64,000 nucleotides of DNA. Origin: Edaphochlamys debaryana (lineage: Eukaryota; Chlorophyta; Chlorophyceae; Chlamydomonadales). Under the pieces are notes generated by a model, which was given only the letters and a program-made list of their open reading frames with translations, was not told where the DNA came from and searched no databases. This document shows positions 22,923 through 34,933 of the stretch, piece after piece; positions within the stretch are counted from its first letter, which is position 1; the number at the start of each line of letters is the position of its first letter. A program made the translations under genes and the position numbers. The stretch lies in the NCBI GenBank assembly GCA_016858145.1, contig JAEHOE010000014.1:868001-932000 (forward strand), in the 5' to 3' direction.

Positions 22923-24010
22923 CTCGGTCGGTCGTCGGTCGGGGGGAAGGGGAACTGGCAGACGAGGCAACGCGAAAAACAGGCCAGCAGAGCGCAGACC
23001 CAGGTTCCGTTCCAAACAATCGGGCACTGGCCAGGTGCAACCCGCTGTGACACGGTGACCATGCGACCACGGCTTTCGCCAGAGCACTGCAAAGTTGTCT
23101 GAAGCCGTCCGAAGCGGTCCCACACACAAGTTACCTGGAGCATGTGACTTGGGCGTGCGGGTCGGGCGCGCAGCGTCTCCGGCGGCTCGCTAGAGTCCCA
23201 GCCCCGCCCAGCATCACCATACAGACCTGTACGTTAAGGGAGAAGCGCCGTGGCAGACGCGAAGGAGAAGGAGTCAGCCATCGAACATGCGCCAAGCCAG
23301 GGCGACGGCAGAGGAAGCAACAGCAAGCCCAGGAGCCGCCGGAGACTGCACGGAAGACCCTAAAGAGGGCAGCGAGTGGGGCGGAAGTCAGCAAAGACCA
23401 CGCGTTGAGGTTCGTACGGCAGAGACGACCCACGGACGGACGTCACGGACGGACGGACCCACGACCCACGGACGGACGGACGGACGGACGGACGTCGGTC
23501 GGGGGGGCCCGGTGGGTTTCGTCAAAGGGGCCGCTTGGATTTTGTTCATGCGGCCCAGGGCACTCTCCGGCATCTGAAAGCATGCCCTGAGCGTGTAGCA
23601 GGCATGGCCTTATGTTGGCGGGCCATTCAACCCCTTCCAGCAGTGCCCGCGGGTCGGGACATGTCGGCATGGCAACCCTTCGACGCACACGTCGCTACCC
23701 CAGGCCGTCACCCCGGTGCTCCCGAAGTCCTCCGCCACCCGCAAGCTTGCACCCCGCGCATTATATGTCCAGCACGTTCATAGCATCGCCCCTCAGTCCT
23801 GAGCTGACGGTCAATGGACGGGTCGGAGTCCATGGCATGGTCAATGGCTCCCGGCCAACTTGGGCAGCCGACCATGGTGTGTGCGCCCAGCGATAGAGCA
23901 CGCAGGAAGGAGCACATAGACACAGGGACGGCTGAAATTAGAGTACAGGAAGGCCTTGTACGACAGTGTTGTACACTGTACGAGTCGGTCGGTCGTCGGT
24001 CGGGGGGGGT
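22923..24010. repeat. Three dispersed copies of a GGTCGGTCGTCGG motif plus an ACGG microsatellite
   Basis: Copies at 22923-22946, about 23491-23507 (fused to a GGAC/ACGG tetranucleotide run at 23434-23497) and 23983-24010, each followed by a G-run. Two are followed by a shared GGGTTTCGT word. Confidence 0.7.
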
Positions 24011-24253
24011 CCAGGGGTTTGGGGGCATGGTGTCCGTGGGTTTCGTTCCTGCCCCCCCCCTGCAATCTCTCGCAGCCTCGGCTCGGAGCTGGTACCTAAT
24101 GCACTCTGCGCAGCCAGCCACTCCCACCGCTGCCCTCGACTGTGCCCTCGCGCACTCGCTTGCACTGCACCCCTGTTGTTAACCCTCGGCCCAACTCCCG
24201 GGCCTTCCCTTGCCCGCCCGTCCCCGACGTCCCTGCCCTGCTCAGCACCCACA

Positions 24254-27200
24254 TCACCCCTTCGCCTTCTCCTCCGCCGCCGCCCCCCCCGCGAGCGACG
24301 CCGCCGCCGCCAGCCGCTCCGCCAGCGCCGCCACCTCCGCCGCCGCCGCGTCCCCCGCCCCTCCCTCAGCCCCTTCGGCGCCCGCCCCTGCGTCCCGGAT
24401 CCGGATCCTGATCGCCACTCGATCCGATCCGGGCACAGGCGTGAGATCCACCGCAACGCCCGGCTCCGCCGCCGCCGCCGCCTGCGTCGCAGCGGCCGCT
24501 GCCGGCGCCGCCACGGCTGCCACCGCCGCCGCTGCCGCAAACTCCGCCGCCGCCGCGCGTGCAGCTGCCGTGGTGGCGGAGGCGGCGGAGGCGGCGTCGA
24601 CGGCAGCCGCCCGCGCCACCGCCGCCTCCCACAGGCGGTCCAGCGCCGCGGCGGTGGAGTCGGCGGCGGCGGCGGGTGCGGGCGCCAGGGGGGCGGGGCT
24701 GGGGCCCTCGGTCTTGGGCAGATCCTGCGGTTAGCAGAGGAGCAGGGGTCGGTTGGTTAGTTGGGTATCCCCACGAGTGCCACTGGTGCCAACAACAGAA
24801 ACACATGGCGGCACTAACTGCGTGTCTGTTCTTGCAAAACGAAAACTACGCCAGCCAGGACCCCTCTCCCGTGCCCTGCTCCGCCCCCACCCACCGCCTC
24901 CAGCTGGGAGGACACAGCCTTGGGAGGGGGAAGGGATGGAAGGGAGGGGAGGGAGAGTGGTCTTTGTCAGCGGTTGGGCCACGTGGTTACACGCCCCGAT
25001 CACAATACAGATCTGGGTATGGATCTGGATCCGCCCCGTCCCTCCCCCCCACGCATGGCATGGATCTCCGCTGGGCCATGCCATGCCATGCCAGTTCCCC
25101 GAGGCCCCTCGGAGGCAAAGCGCCAGGCCCCGGCCCAGGCCTGCCCGGGCCCATCCGCCCAGGCCCGCCCGGGCCCAACCCCTTCCCGGGCGCACCTGCC
25201 AGGCCGCCTCCCACTCCCACTCCTCCAGCTCGGGGGGTTGCGGGTGGTGGTGCACGGGTTTCACGTACGGCACCCCTTCACGTGCCGCTGTAATCGCCGT
25301 CGCCTCCGCCGCCGCCTCCGCCGCCGCTGCTGCTGCTGCTGCTGCTGATTCCGCCTCCGCCTCCGCCTTCCCATCCGGGGCCTGGGCCCCCCCGGGCCCG
25401 CCGGGACCCCACAGGCGCCAGAAGCGGCGCTGGAAGGCGTAGACCTGGGGCAGGGGGAGGGGGGGGTCGAGCGGGGTGGAGGCGTGTGTGGGCTGACTGT
25501 ACATATGTTTGGGATTGCCTCGGGCTGACCGTGTGAGTTTATGGGCGGCACACGGCTCCAGCCTAGCGCCCGTGTTAGCCGGCAACGCTATGCAGCGATG
25601 TTGGGTGCAGCGGTGCGGTGAGTACACGAAGGGTTCGCAGCGTCACTCGGCACGAGTTCGGGGTCCGCCGACGTCGCTTTACGTCACACGCGCACTCCTG
25701 AAACCCAGGCCGTGTTCCGCAAGCAGATGCTAAGAACTACTACCTTGCAATTAAAGGAAACACAGCAACTTGGAGCAGGGGCCTTTCCGCAGCTCGGCGG
25801 TTTACCGGAAGAGGACGACAGACCCCTCGTGCGCAGACCCCCCGTGGCTGACCCGAACCCCGCCGTTGCAGCTTTCAGCTGACAGCGATTTGGAGCTGAG
25901 AGTTCCAGAAGTGCGAGCGTTGGGACGGGCAGCGGCCTAGAAACCCAGAGTCTGCCGTAACCTGCGCCTGCCGATCGTGCCCTGACCTCCTCATCCCCAC
26001 GCACTTGTTCACATCACCCAACACACCAGCTCACAGACCACACAGTTGCTACCAAACGCCCATAGCGCTCTTGCCGAGTATCCTCACAAGCAACCGACCG
26101 GACTCGTAGCTGACGGGCACCCCCGAGGCGGGAGGTCCCCCCTTCCGCAACGCCGTGTTCTGACGTCGAGCCTTGATTCCCTATCGCTCCTACTCTGAGG
26201 GCCGTGCTCGGGCCGGCAACTTACGGACCTTCCCCTGAATCCTCCCCCTCCCTCGCTCCCTCCCTCCCCATTCCGCCCCTCAACCCTTCTCACCCGCTCC
26301 CGCCCTCCCCCTCCCTCGCTCCCTCCCCATCCCACCCCTCACTCCCCCCCTCTCACCCGCTTCAGGTCCGGCTCCACGGAGGGGGACAGGCGCTGCCGCT
26401 GTGGCGCCTCCGCCGCCCGCCCCTCCAGCAGCACACGCACGCAGGCGGCGGCGCAGTCGGCGGTCACCCTGGGGGTTGGTGGTGGGTGGTTGGGGTGGTG
26501 GTGGTTGGAGCCGTAGGGTTCAGGGAAACGTAGGGCAAGGGGGCCGCGAAAGAAGGGGAAAGAGGCCAGAAGGTACAGGGCCCAAGAACCCGTGATGGGA
26601 CCAACCCCGCACACCCCATGCAGCACAACTCCCAAGCGCCCCACCCTTCCCGCACCCCCCTCACCGTGTGTTGTACCCCCCCTCCAGCGCCAGCACCACC
26701 CTCCCCCCCGCGAACCGGAGCAGCCGCTCCGTCATCCAGGCGTAGCCGGCGGGGGTGAGCTGGGGGGGTGAGGCAGACGGGGATGAAGCGAGGGGTGGGT
26801 GGGTTTGGTTTTGGGGCGAGCGCTTGGGTGAAGGGGGCCGCCCTTCCCCCCTGGCCCCTCTTCCCCCTGCCCCCTCTCCCCCGTTTTCCCGCCCTCCCCT
26901 CCCTCCCCCCTCCACCTCCCCTTCCTCATCCTCACGTCGCAGTCGCCGATCGGGTCGTCGACCGATGCGTCGAAGCCCGCGCACACAATGACCAGGTCGG
27001 GCGCAAACTCGGTCAGGACGGGCTCCACCAGCAGCAGGAAGGCCGCCTGAAGGGGCGGGTTTGAGGGGGGGGGCAAGAACAGGGGTTTGCACAGTAGGAA
27101 GGCCGCCTTTGGGGGCCGGGTTGCGGAGGGGAGAGGCGGGGGGCGGGGGGATGGAAGAAGGGGCCAGGGAGGGGTATAGGGGAGCCGCACGAGGGACAGG

Positions 27201-30200
27201 CGTGGAATGGGTGGGGACAAGACAGGGCCGGAACAAGTACGGACTGGCGTTCGGGCGGCCCAAGCGCGGTGTAACGGGTGCACGCGATCAGTAGGGCGAT
27301 ACGGGGCTTGGTTGTACTCGCTTTCGCCTGTCATGTCGAGGCGGATGCAGACAGAGACTCAGAGTGCAGACCGCAGATTGTGACTGCGGGGGTCTTGAGA
27401 GCATGTTCTCCTCCCGTACAGCTCCCGCACAGCCCTCGGACCCCGTGGTGGCACCGGTACCTGACCCCAGTCACCGCTGGGACGATCATAGCTAATCCTG
27501 TGGCTTTGCCCCCGTGCGCATTTCTTAGGCGCGGCTCGTTGTTCTCGAGCATAAGCACAGCAACGCTATCTTCATCGACCACAACAAGAACGAACACATC
27601 TGCGTCAAGGCGGCATTGAAGGCCGCCTCCACGCTGATGTACTTGCCCCTGCTGTGGTCGACAAAGGTAGCCGTTCCTGTCCTTGTGCAGGCTGGTGACG
27701 CCGATGTGTTTGTTTCAGAGCCAGGGGCGGGTGGGGGCGGCCTGGGCCCCGGTGGTGGGTCCCAGGGCTGTGGCTGCTTGGGAGCCAACATTTGCAAGCG
27801 AGGTCGAGGCTCAGGCCGCGCAGGGTCGGGGTGGAGGCACAGGGCGCAACGCGAGGGCATCAGGCAGGCCGGGGCGGGGGTCAGGGGCAATGGCCCGGGA
27901 TTGAAGGCAAGGCTCAGGGATTCACGACAAGCGCAAGAGGGCCAGTCCCAGGGAGGGTCGTCAAAGTGGGGGCCAAGGGGGGCAGGGGGGGCCAAGGCCG
28001 GGAGCAGGGGGGGCAGGGGGAGCGGGGGGAGCACCGGGGGCGTCTTCGGGCTCATTTGCTGCCGGAGTTTCCCCGGCCCCGCCCCCCCCGTTAGGTGCAG
28101 CAGATGTCACGGGCGCGAGCCGGGCGCCGCGAGTGATGGGGCCGGGCGCTGCACACCACGGCACACCGCGAGCGGGCATACGGTGACAGGGTGGCCAGGG
28201 GTGATCCTGGTGGCCTGGTGGCGCCACGTTGGCCAGGGTCCTCGGCTCGTGGGCTCGTGGGATGGCTGTCAATCCGTGTCCCGAGCTTGAGGCTGGGGCG
28301 CGAACACGCGCGTTGGCCCGACGCAGCCACGGTACCCGCACGCAGCCACGCCCCCGGGCCTAAGCAGCACGAGGCCTGACGAAGCTTGTGCCGAGCCGAG
28401 TTCAGGCAGCTGTGCGGGCTCGCTCTGGATGGCTCTGGAAGCGACATGCCGCGTCCCTACCCTGCTCCTGCTCCGAGCCCCACGCCATGCGCGGCATAGA
28501 GTGCTACCATGCAACCAAGCGCCTCGAGAGGCAGAGTACAATCTGTCGGCTGGCCAGGTAGGGTGCGTCCGTAGGATGCCGAGGTGCCGCTGTAGCGGGT
28601 CGCAAACGCCAGGCCTCAGCCGCGTTGTGCATATACAGCTCTGCGATACCGTGCCGCGCTGTACGCGCGACCATAAGCGCTAGTACAGAGCGACGCGACG
28701 GAAGGAAGAGGCCGAGTCCGCCTCGCGTTCTATGACGCCCGAAGTCACGTGAAGTTCGCGGAAATGCTTCCGTGCAGCTTCGGGGCGTACGCAGAAAGCG
28801 ATGGTGATGTTCGGGCTTCATCCGGGCTTCGCGCTTCCGGTTTTCGCGGCTTTCGGAGTCGGAGGATCGCGTTCGCAGTGACTAACCGCCTGACTGAAGC
28901 GAATGTATGCGGTGACAGAGCACACACGCGCCTACTCGGCTAAACGGAGTGACTTATGGCGCTGACTCCGCAGCTGACATATCGGACCACGTCGTTTCGC
29001 CGCCTCGCGGCTTCGGCCCCGATTTCGCGTCTGCCAGGACTCGGCGCTTTTCCTTTTCCATGACGCCAGCTTGGCCACAGCTGCTTTTCCCACGCCTCGA
29101 CTCCACCACAGAACCGCTTTCCAGAACTCCGCCCCATACGCACCGCACTGCACCCTTGCCTCTGCCGCCCTTTACCCTCCCCCCCCTGCACTGCATTTGC
29201 TTTCACCCCCCCGGACACGCACGGACACGCCCCCCAGCCCCTCCCCGTGATAACAACAACACACCTACCAACACCAGGCAAGCCGCACCTGGTAGTCTGC
29301 GTCCGTGAGGTCTCCCTCGCGCCAGGGGATGTTGACGTTGCGGCCCAAGCCCGCGCCGCGCCCCGCCTCCGAGTACGAGCCTGGTGGCAGGTTGGGGGCA
29401 GGGTGGGGTGGGGTGGGGTGGGGGCAGGGGTGGCCGTGCGGGTGGGGCTGAAAGGTCGAAAACGGCAGGCAGGGGCTGTGTGTCAGAGAGGGGGCCGCCG
29501 CGGAGGATGAGCTGGGGCTTGGGGCCTGGTTCTGTGGGCGGGTGCGGGGGGCTCTGGCAACACCACACAGCACACAGCACGCAGCACACAGCCCGATCCC
29601 AGGATGCTGTACGGCATCTGTCGTGCAACTCACCGGTGCCAGGGTAGAAGCCCCTGCCGTACCGGTGCAGCGACAGGAACAGCGCACGCGGCTCGTCGTA
29701 CAAGAGGTCCTGACGGGAGGAGGGGGCGAGGAGGGGAGGCGGGTGAGGAGGGATGGCAACCTTGGGCTGTCCCTTGGGACGCCGGAGGGAGCCGGACCAA
29801 AACAGCTGTCGAGACGCCAGGGGCCCACACACGTCAAAAGGACCCTGAGGAGAAACTCGATTTATGGAGGGGAAACGCAACGCTGCCCGCCCAAAACCCG
29901 TAGCGCCGACGCAAAACAGCCCAACCCAAAACAGTCGAGCTGACCCAAAACAGTCGAGCCTATGCGAAAACCGTGGCCCCAAAACAGCGCGCCAACACGA
30001 AACGCAGGGTCAACCCCAAACACGACGGCGGGACTGACCAAAACCGATGCCCGCTGTGACGCCGGCTATTGGGCGGACGCTGAGGGTTGAGGGCGCGTAT
30101 CCCCCCTTTTTCCTCCTCCTCCCCCTTTCCTCAACCTCCCTCTCGCCTCCTCCTCCTCCCTTTCTCCCCTCTCCCCCATCCCCGATCCCCCATCCCCGAT

Positions 30201-32622
30201 CCCCGATCCCCGATCCCCCATCCCCCATCGCACCTGCACTCCGTTGCCGTGGTGTATGTCCCAATCGACCACCGCTACACGTGACACGCCTTTGGGGCGG
30301 AAAAGGGAAGAGGGGGAGCGAGGAAGAGGGCGGAGAGGGAAGAGGTGGGAAGGGGCAGGGAGGGCGCGGGATTGGGAGTGTAGGCTGCTGGGGCGGTGAG
30401 GCATGCAAGTCATACGTGTGAAGTGCTGTATGTGCCTTCCCAGCCGCAGGTTTCTCCCCCAGCCCATCCTGCCCCCGCCACAGGCACACGAAGCTTCAGG
30501 CCCCTCCAGGTCCCTCCAGGCCCCTCCAGGTCCTTCCAGGCCCCTCCAGGCCCTCACCCGGCGTCGCCAGCGCCGCCCGCGCCGCCACGGCCGCATTGTT
30601 GAAGATACAGAAGCCCATGGCCCGCTCGCACACTGCAGGGGGGCAGGGAGGAGGGCCTGTGGGCGATGGGGGCCGGGCGACCGAAACACACCCACCGGGT
30701 ACTGCCCAACACACGCGTTGCTGAGTGCGCAGCGGTGTCATGGGGCTGAGGACAGAGGGCAGGTCGGGGCGATCGGGGGGGACACGTGTTCATGTAACTC
30801 CCCCGGGTGGCGCCAAACCCACCTGCGTGGTGGCCGGGGGGCCGGACTGCGGCCAGGGCGCGGAGGGTGTCACCGGCCAGGACTGCGGAGACGGCCTGGG
30901 GGGTTGGGGGTTGGGGGTTGGGGGTTGGGGGTGGGGTGGAATCAGGCGCGGGAAGGCGACCCGGTGTTGATAGCCTCGCTGTCCGGTGCCCTGGAACTGA
31001 GACCCTTGGAGCCCCGGTTCCAACACCCCCCACCACAGCAGCCCCAACCGCCCTCATGACAGCCAACCCCGCCACCCCCACTAGAGCAACCCCCCCACCC
31101 ACCCCCCACACACCACGGCCCCCTACCCACCGCCCCCGTTACACCCCACCTGCAGCACGCACCCCGCCGCCAGCCTCGCCGCCCGCTCCGTGCCGCTCGA
31201 GTGGTAGACCGAGTCGTAGTTCTCATCGCTGTAGGCGCCTGGAGGGGGTGGGTGGGTGGGGAGGTAAGAGCCGGGTGTGTGATTGAGCAGGTGAAGATCA
31301 GGGCGGCGGTTGCCTCCCTAGGCGACAAGGGCAATGGCTTGGGCCAAGCCAGGCCAAGCCTTCAGGCCCCAGCCACTTCCTCGGTGTGCACGCCCTCTCA
31401 AGTCACAACGCGCCCACACCCACTCTCTGTCCCCCGCGCCTCCGCCTCCCGCTGCAGCTCCGCACTCATTGCCGCCACCCGCTGGGGGTAGGGTGGAGGG
31501 AGGCAAGAAGCAAAGTGAGGCAAAGGAAGAAGGGTGTGGCAGAACACACATGCAAGCAGACTCTGAAACGGCTGCCGGTGCTGCCACACCTCTCCACCCT
31601 TTGGGCCGACACTTCATCTTGCTCTCACCTGGCCTCCCCATCCTTCCTTCTCCCTCCCTCCCACCCCGCGCCCCACCTCCCCCCACTCCCCCGCCCCCCA
31701 CTCCCACCTCGAGGTGTGAGGGGCTGTGGCAGGCCAGCAGCTCAGCATCCGTGGCCTGAGAGGGGGGTAGTGAGAGGGGGGGAATGTGGCTCGGGGGCGG
31801 TGGAGTTGGACCAGATGGGCGATGGATGGGTGGGCGTGTGCTGGGAGAGGGGGGGGGTATCCACCGGAGCTCTCTCACCCCCGCCCGCGGGGGGTGCCAG
31901 CCAGGGGCACACGCTACGACCAGAGGGGCTGGTGAGGAGTTTAGGGGTTTGGGTCAAGGGCAGCGAACGAGTCCGCTTCCGGGTGCCATGTGAAGGCCCG
32001 ACTGCGTCCTGCAAGGGCAAGCGAGGGGCAGCATCGTAGCAGCGGCCGCGCAACGGGGCACGCGCCAGAGAGGCTGTCCCTGCAGGGCACAGGGCCATCA
32101 CAGAGATCCTCCAGGCCCTAACCACGCAGGGAGAGTCCGCAGGGTTTCGCCCCAGGGTCAGGCCCAGCCCGGGCCCAGTCGGCCAGCGATCCGGGACTCC
32201 CGGGCCGGGCCCAACGCCCGGGCCCAGGACGGAGACGGGGGACCGGCCTCGGTCCTGTCCAGTTTCAGGCAACACACATTCCAATACGGTACACTATCAC
32301 CACACAAGCGTCTGCTAGGCCCCGAGACCGGTTCAGAAGGGGCTGGGGAAGGGGGCGTGAGGACTTGGGGAGGACGACCGGGCCCACGCCGGCCTGCTCC
32401 TCGGGACCCCCCCCCCCCGCAGTGGGCCCGGCTTACGCTTCGCGGTGGCAGCTTGACGCAGCGGTCCGCGAGGCCTGTCGACTCTAGAGTCGCGACCAGC
32501 TCCGAGACGCGCTCGGGCCTCTCCGGGTGCCCGGGAGGCCCACGGTGAGCGAGCATTGCGCGAACAGCGTGGGCATCGAGCACCACGCCTACTCGCGCGT
32601 CGCTGCGGCATAAACACGCCAT
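24254..32622 (-). CDS. Class II histone deacetylase family protein
   Basis: Zinc-dependent removal of acetyl groups from lysines of histones or other proteins. Exons in transcript order: 32622-32437, 31755-31708, 31481-31424, 31238-31150, 30895-30823, 30632-30558, 30289-30234, 29709-29634, 29380-29289, 27046-26936, 26759-26665, 26468-26357, 25444-25196, 24724-24254; all phases agree, giving 596 aa. Active-site parts are present: RPPGHHA (His pair), DWDIHHGNGVQ and GFDASVDDP (zinc ligands), LEGGYN (Gly-Tyr). HPERPERV and DENYDSVYHSSGTE also fit class II. After the catalytic domain comes VYAFQRRFWRLWG and a 200-residue Ala-rich tail. Introns are long for the window; the 2.2-kb one at 27047-29288 has an inverted coding-like hairpin and the one at 25445-26356 has a 646-bp repeat. 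An upstream in-frame ATG at 32692 would add an Arg-rich leader that could target an organelle. Confidence 0.92.
25582..26227. repeat. 646-bp interspersed repeat, copy 1 (inside HDAC intron)
   Basis: Runs from GCAACGCTATGCAGCG to GCCGGCAACTTACGGA, the same length as 33944-34589, with roughly a dozen substitutions. No clear terminal inverted repeats, target-site duplication or credible ORF. It is flanked on both sides by GCCGGCAAC, but the second copy is not. Confidence 0.9.
26242..26300 (-). repeat. Tandem copy of an HDAC donor site and intron start
   Basis: On the minus strand the real exon end AAGCGG|GTGAGAGG (boundary 26357/26356) is followed about 57 nt later by GAGCGGGTGAGAAGG and the same GGGAGCGAGGG-rich sequence. 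A segment including the donor has been duplicated. Confidence 0.7.
27074..27110 (-). repeat. Intronic near-copy of an HDAC exon start
   Basis: On the minus strand, GGCGGCCTTCCTACTG lies about 60 nt upstream of the real exon start GGCGGCCTTCCTGCTG (27046 downwards). Weaker similarity extends for about 35 nt. Confidence 0.7.
27551..27690. repeat. Imperfect inverted repeat of coding-like sequence
   Basis: Two arms of about 68 nt centred near 27618. Translated outward from each side, they give related peptides, FIDHNKNEHICVKAALKAA on plus and FVDHSRGKYISVEAAFNAA on minus. Many differences are in third codon positions, as expected of two diverged copies of a once-coding exon placed head to head. 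It lies in an HDAC intron. Confidence 0.7.
30178..30230 (-). repeat. GGGGATC/GGGGGAT heptamer tract at an HDAC intron start
   Basis: Immediately after the donor at 30234/30233 on the minus strand the intron is a run of 7-nt GGGGATC and GGGGGAT units. Confidence 0.75.
30896..30940 (-). repeat. CCCCCAA heptamer tract at an HDAC 3' splice site
   Basis: On the minus strand, repeated CCCCCAA units run into CCCCCCAG, the acceptor of the exon starting at 30895. It resembles the CCAACCG tracts at release-factor acceptors. Confidence 0.75.
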
Positions 32623-34933
32623 GTTCCTTGCGCGAGTCGCAGCGCGGGCGCGCGGAAGCGGGCGGACCGTGTTTCGTTGAAGATTTTGCAGCATGCGCGG
32701 CTTTGCGCACCCGCTAGGGCGCGAGAGGTGTTCGTATAGGACACTGGTGTTACAGAGTTCACTGCAGTGCTGTTGGTGTCGATGGGCGTTCGACGCATGG
32801 CGGTTGCGACGGGCCGGGCCGGGCCGGGTTGGGCCGGGTTCCCGTCTGCTGAGCCCGCAGCCCCGACCGCCCCGGGGTCGAATTCGACTGTGCACCCACC
32901 CTCTGCTTGAGCTTCCACATTAGCTGGACCGCATGCATGGTTGCCTGGTGTACGCCGGATGTGCCGACTGCCGATGCCCTTCCAGTCCGGCAACGATACC
33001 ATAGGCTGACTCCTTGTCCGGCCTGCTTTGCCTCATCCCTCGCAAGGGTGAGGGGCTCCTTCTCGACAACGGGGGACGGCCTGCTGCTATAAACTCCATA
33101 TGCAAAGCCATCAATGCGGGGGAGGCATGAGTTGTGGATGGGGTAAAGGGTTCGCGCCTTCCAGGGCAGAGGCAGGACTGCAGGAGGGGGTGGCAAAAGA
33201 GACTTGCAGGGCAGGTGCCCGAGGGCACGGCCTGGATCCTGGATCCTAAGTCGCGCGTGCCATGGCAGCAAGGGCGGCGGCATGGAGCAGGGAGGAGAGC
33301 AGGGGGGAGTACGCCCTGCTCGGGTCGATTCGTCGACATGAAGAGGCGTTCCTGCGGGCGTGGGGTGCTTACGCCCTCGTACGCTGATGTGGGTTGGAGG
33401 CTCGGCCAGGGGGCCGCACGCCGCCGCGGGCGCGCCGCCGCCTGACTGGAGCTGCCACGTGCCTGCACATCAGCCCCCCAACGCACATTCAGGCGTGTGA
33501 GGGAAGCAAGCTGGTGCACAGCACACTTGACGCAGGGGTAGCCTTGCGACCCGTGCTTGACGCCGCCGTGAGGGACGGCGGCAGCAGCAGGGGTCTCCGC
33601 CCTGAAACGCCGAAAGCCCGCTTCGCCTCTTGTGATTCCTGGGTACAGGCGTGCTCCAGACGTGAGTGTGGAGGGGGTTACCAAGGGCAAAGCAAAGGAG
33701 GAAGGTGTGAGCCCAAGAAACAGCCGGGGGCCGACAGGGGACGACGCCTCGACGGGCCCGTTCCCTTCCCTAGCAACGTTAGCGCAGAGGCCCCGACGCC
33801 GTTCCACAGACAGGGTGGGGTCTGTGCTCGCTTCGAAAGAGTTGGTGTCTGGTTCAGCCCAGTTGCGGTCGAAGTTGCGCGAGCTGGAGGCGATGGCGCT
33901 GGCGAGAATCGGGGCTTGTTCGCCAACGCCCCAAGCCGCTCAAGCAACGCTATGCAGCGATGTTGGGTGCAGCGGTGCGGTGAGTACACGAAGGGTTCGC
34001 AGCGTCACTCGGCACGAGTTCGGGGTCCGCCGACGTCGCTTTACGTCACACGCGCACTCCTGAAACCCAGGCCGTGTTCCGCAAGCAGATGCTAAGAACT
34101 ACTACCTTACAATTAAAGGAAACACAGCAACTTGGAGCAGGGGCCTTTCCGCAGCTCGGCGGTTTACCGGACGAGGACGACAGACCCCTCGTGCGCAGAC
34201 CCCTCGTGGCTGCCCCAAACCCCGCCGTTGCAGCTTTCAGCTGACAGCGATTTGGAGCTGAGAGTTCCAGAAGTGCGAGCGTTGGGACGGGCAGCGGCCT
34301 AGAAACCCAGAGTCTGCCGTAACCTGCGCCTGCCGATCGTGCCCTGACCTCCTCATCCCCACGCACTTGTTCACATCACCCAACACACCAGCTCACAGAC
34401 CACACAGTAGTTACCAAACACCCATAGCGCTCTTGCCGAGTATCCTCACAAGCAATCGACTGGACTCGTAGCTGACGGGCACCCCCGAGGCGGGAGGTCC
34501 CCCCTTCCACAACACCGTGTTCTGACGTCGAGCCTTGATTCTCTATCGATCCTACTCTGAGGCCCGTGCTCGGGCCGGCAACTTACGGATTCAGTGGCAA
34601 ATTCCGTCGCGCCACTTTTGGAGGCCAGCCTCGTCTGCAACGCGTAACGCAGCGATGCAGGTGTGCAGGGGCGTTGGAGATTGCAGGGGTCTTTCGGCGC
34701 GGCGGTAGACAATCGAGCGGGCGAGCAGCTGGCGCGTCCCCGGTGTACGCACGGCTCGCAATGCGTAGACTGCAGGGTTCTATACGTGGAATGCGCGCGG
34801 CCGCGGGTTGGGGGACGGAGTCGGAGTCGTTGCTCCTCGCTCAGCCTGCGACAGGACACCTCTCAACTGCTTCCGCCCGACTGCACCGCAGGACTTGGCC
34901 CCCGCCTTCGTCCGGTCAAGCGAACCTTCAACC
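32623..34933. other. Intergenic region between divergent HDAC and cyclin-like genes
   Basis: Holds presumed promoters of both genes and the second 646-bp repeat (33944-34589). ORFs here show no recognisable motif. GGGCCGGGCC repeats occur near 32812-32840. Confidence 0.45.
33944..34589. repeat. 646-bp interspersed repeat, copy 2
   Basis: Same orientation and length as 25582-26227. Just downstream, at about 34637, the word GCAACGCGTAACGCAGCGATG resembles the repeat's own start, suggesting a degenerate tandem neighbour. Confidence 0.9.

Larger units (their letters stand above)
20698..24253. other. Gene-poor intergenic region, 3.6 kb
   Basis: Between the convergent 3' ends of the release-factor and HDAC genes. 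It holds a 17-bp minisatellite (22217-22381), an ACGG microsatellite (23434-23497) and three copies of a GTCGGTCGG-type motif. No ORF here shows domain-like composition. Confidence 0.55.

Noticed and set aside
23966..24760. 264-codon Arg-rich plus-strand ORF
   Set aside because: It is the antisense shadow of the Ala-rich last HDAC exon.
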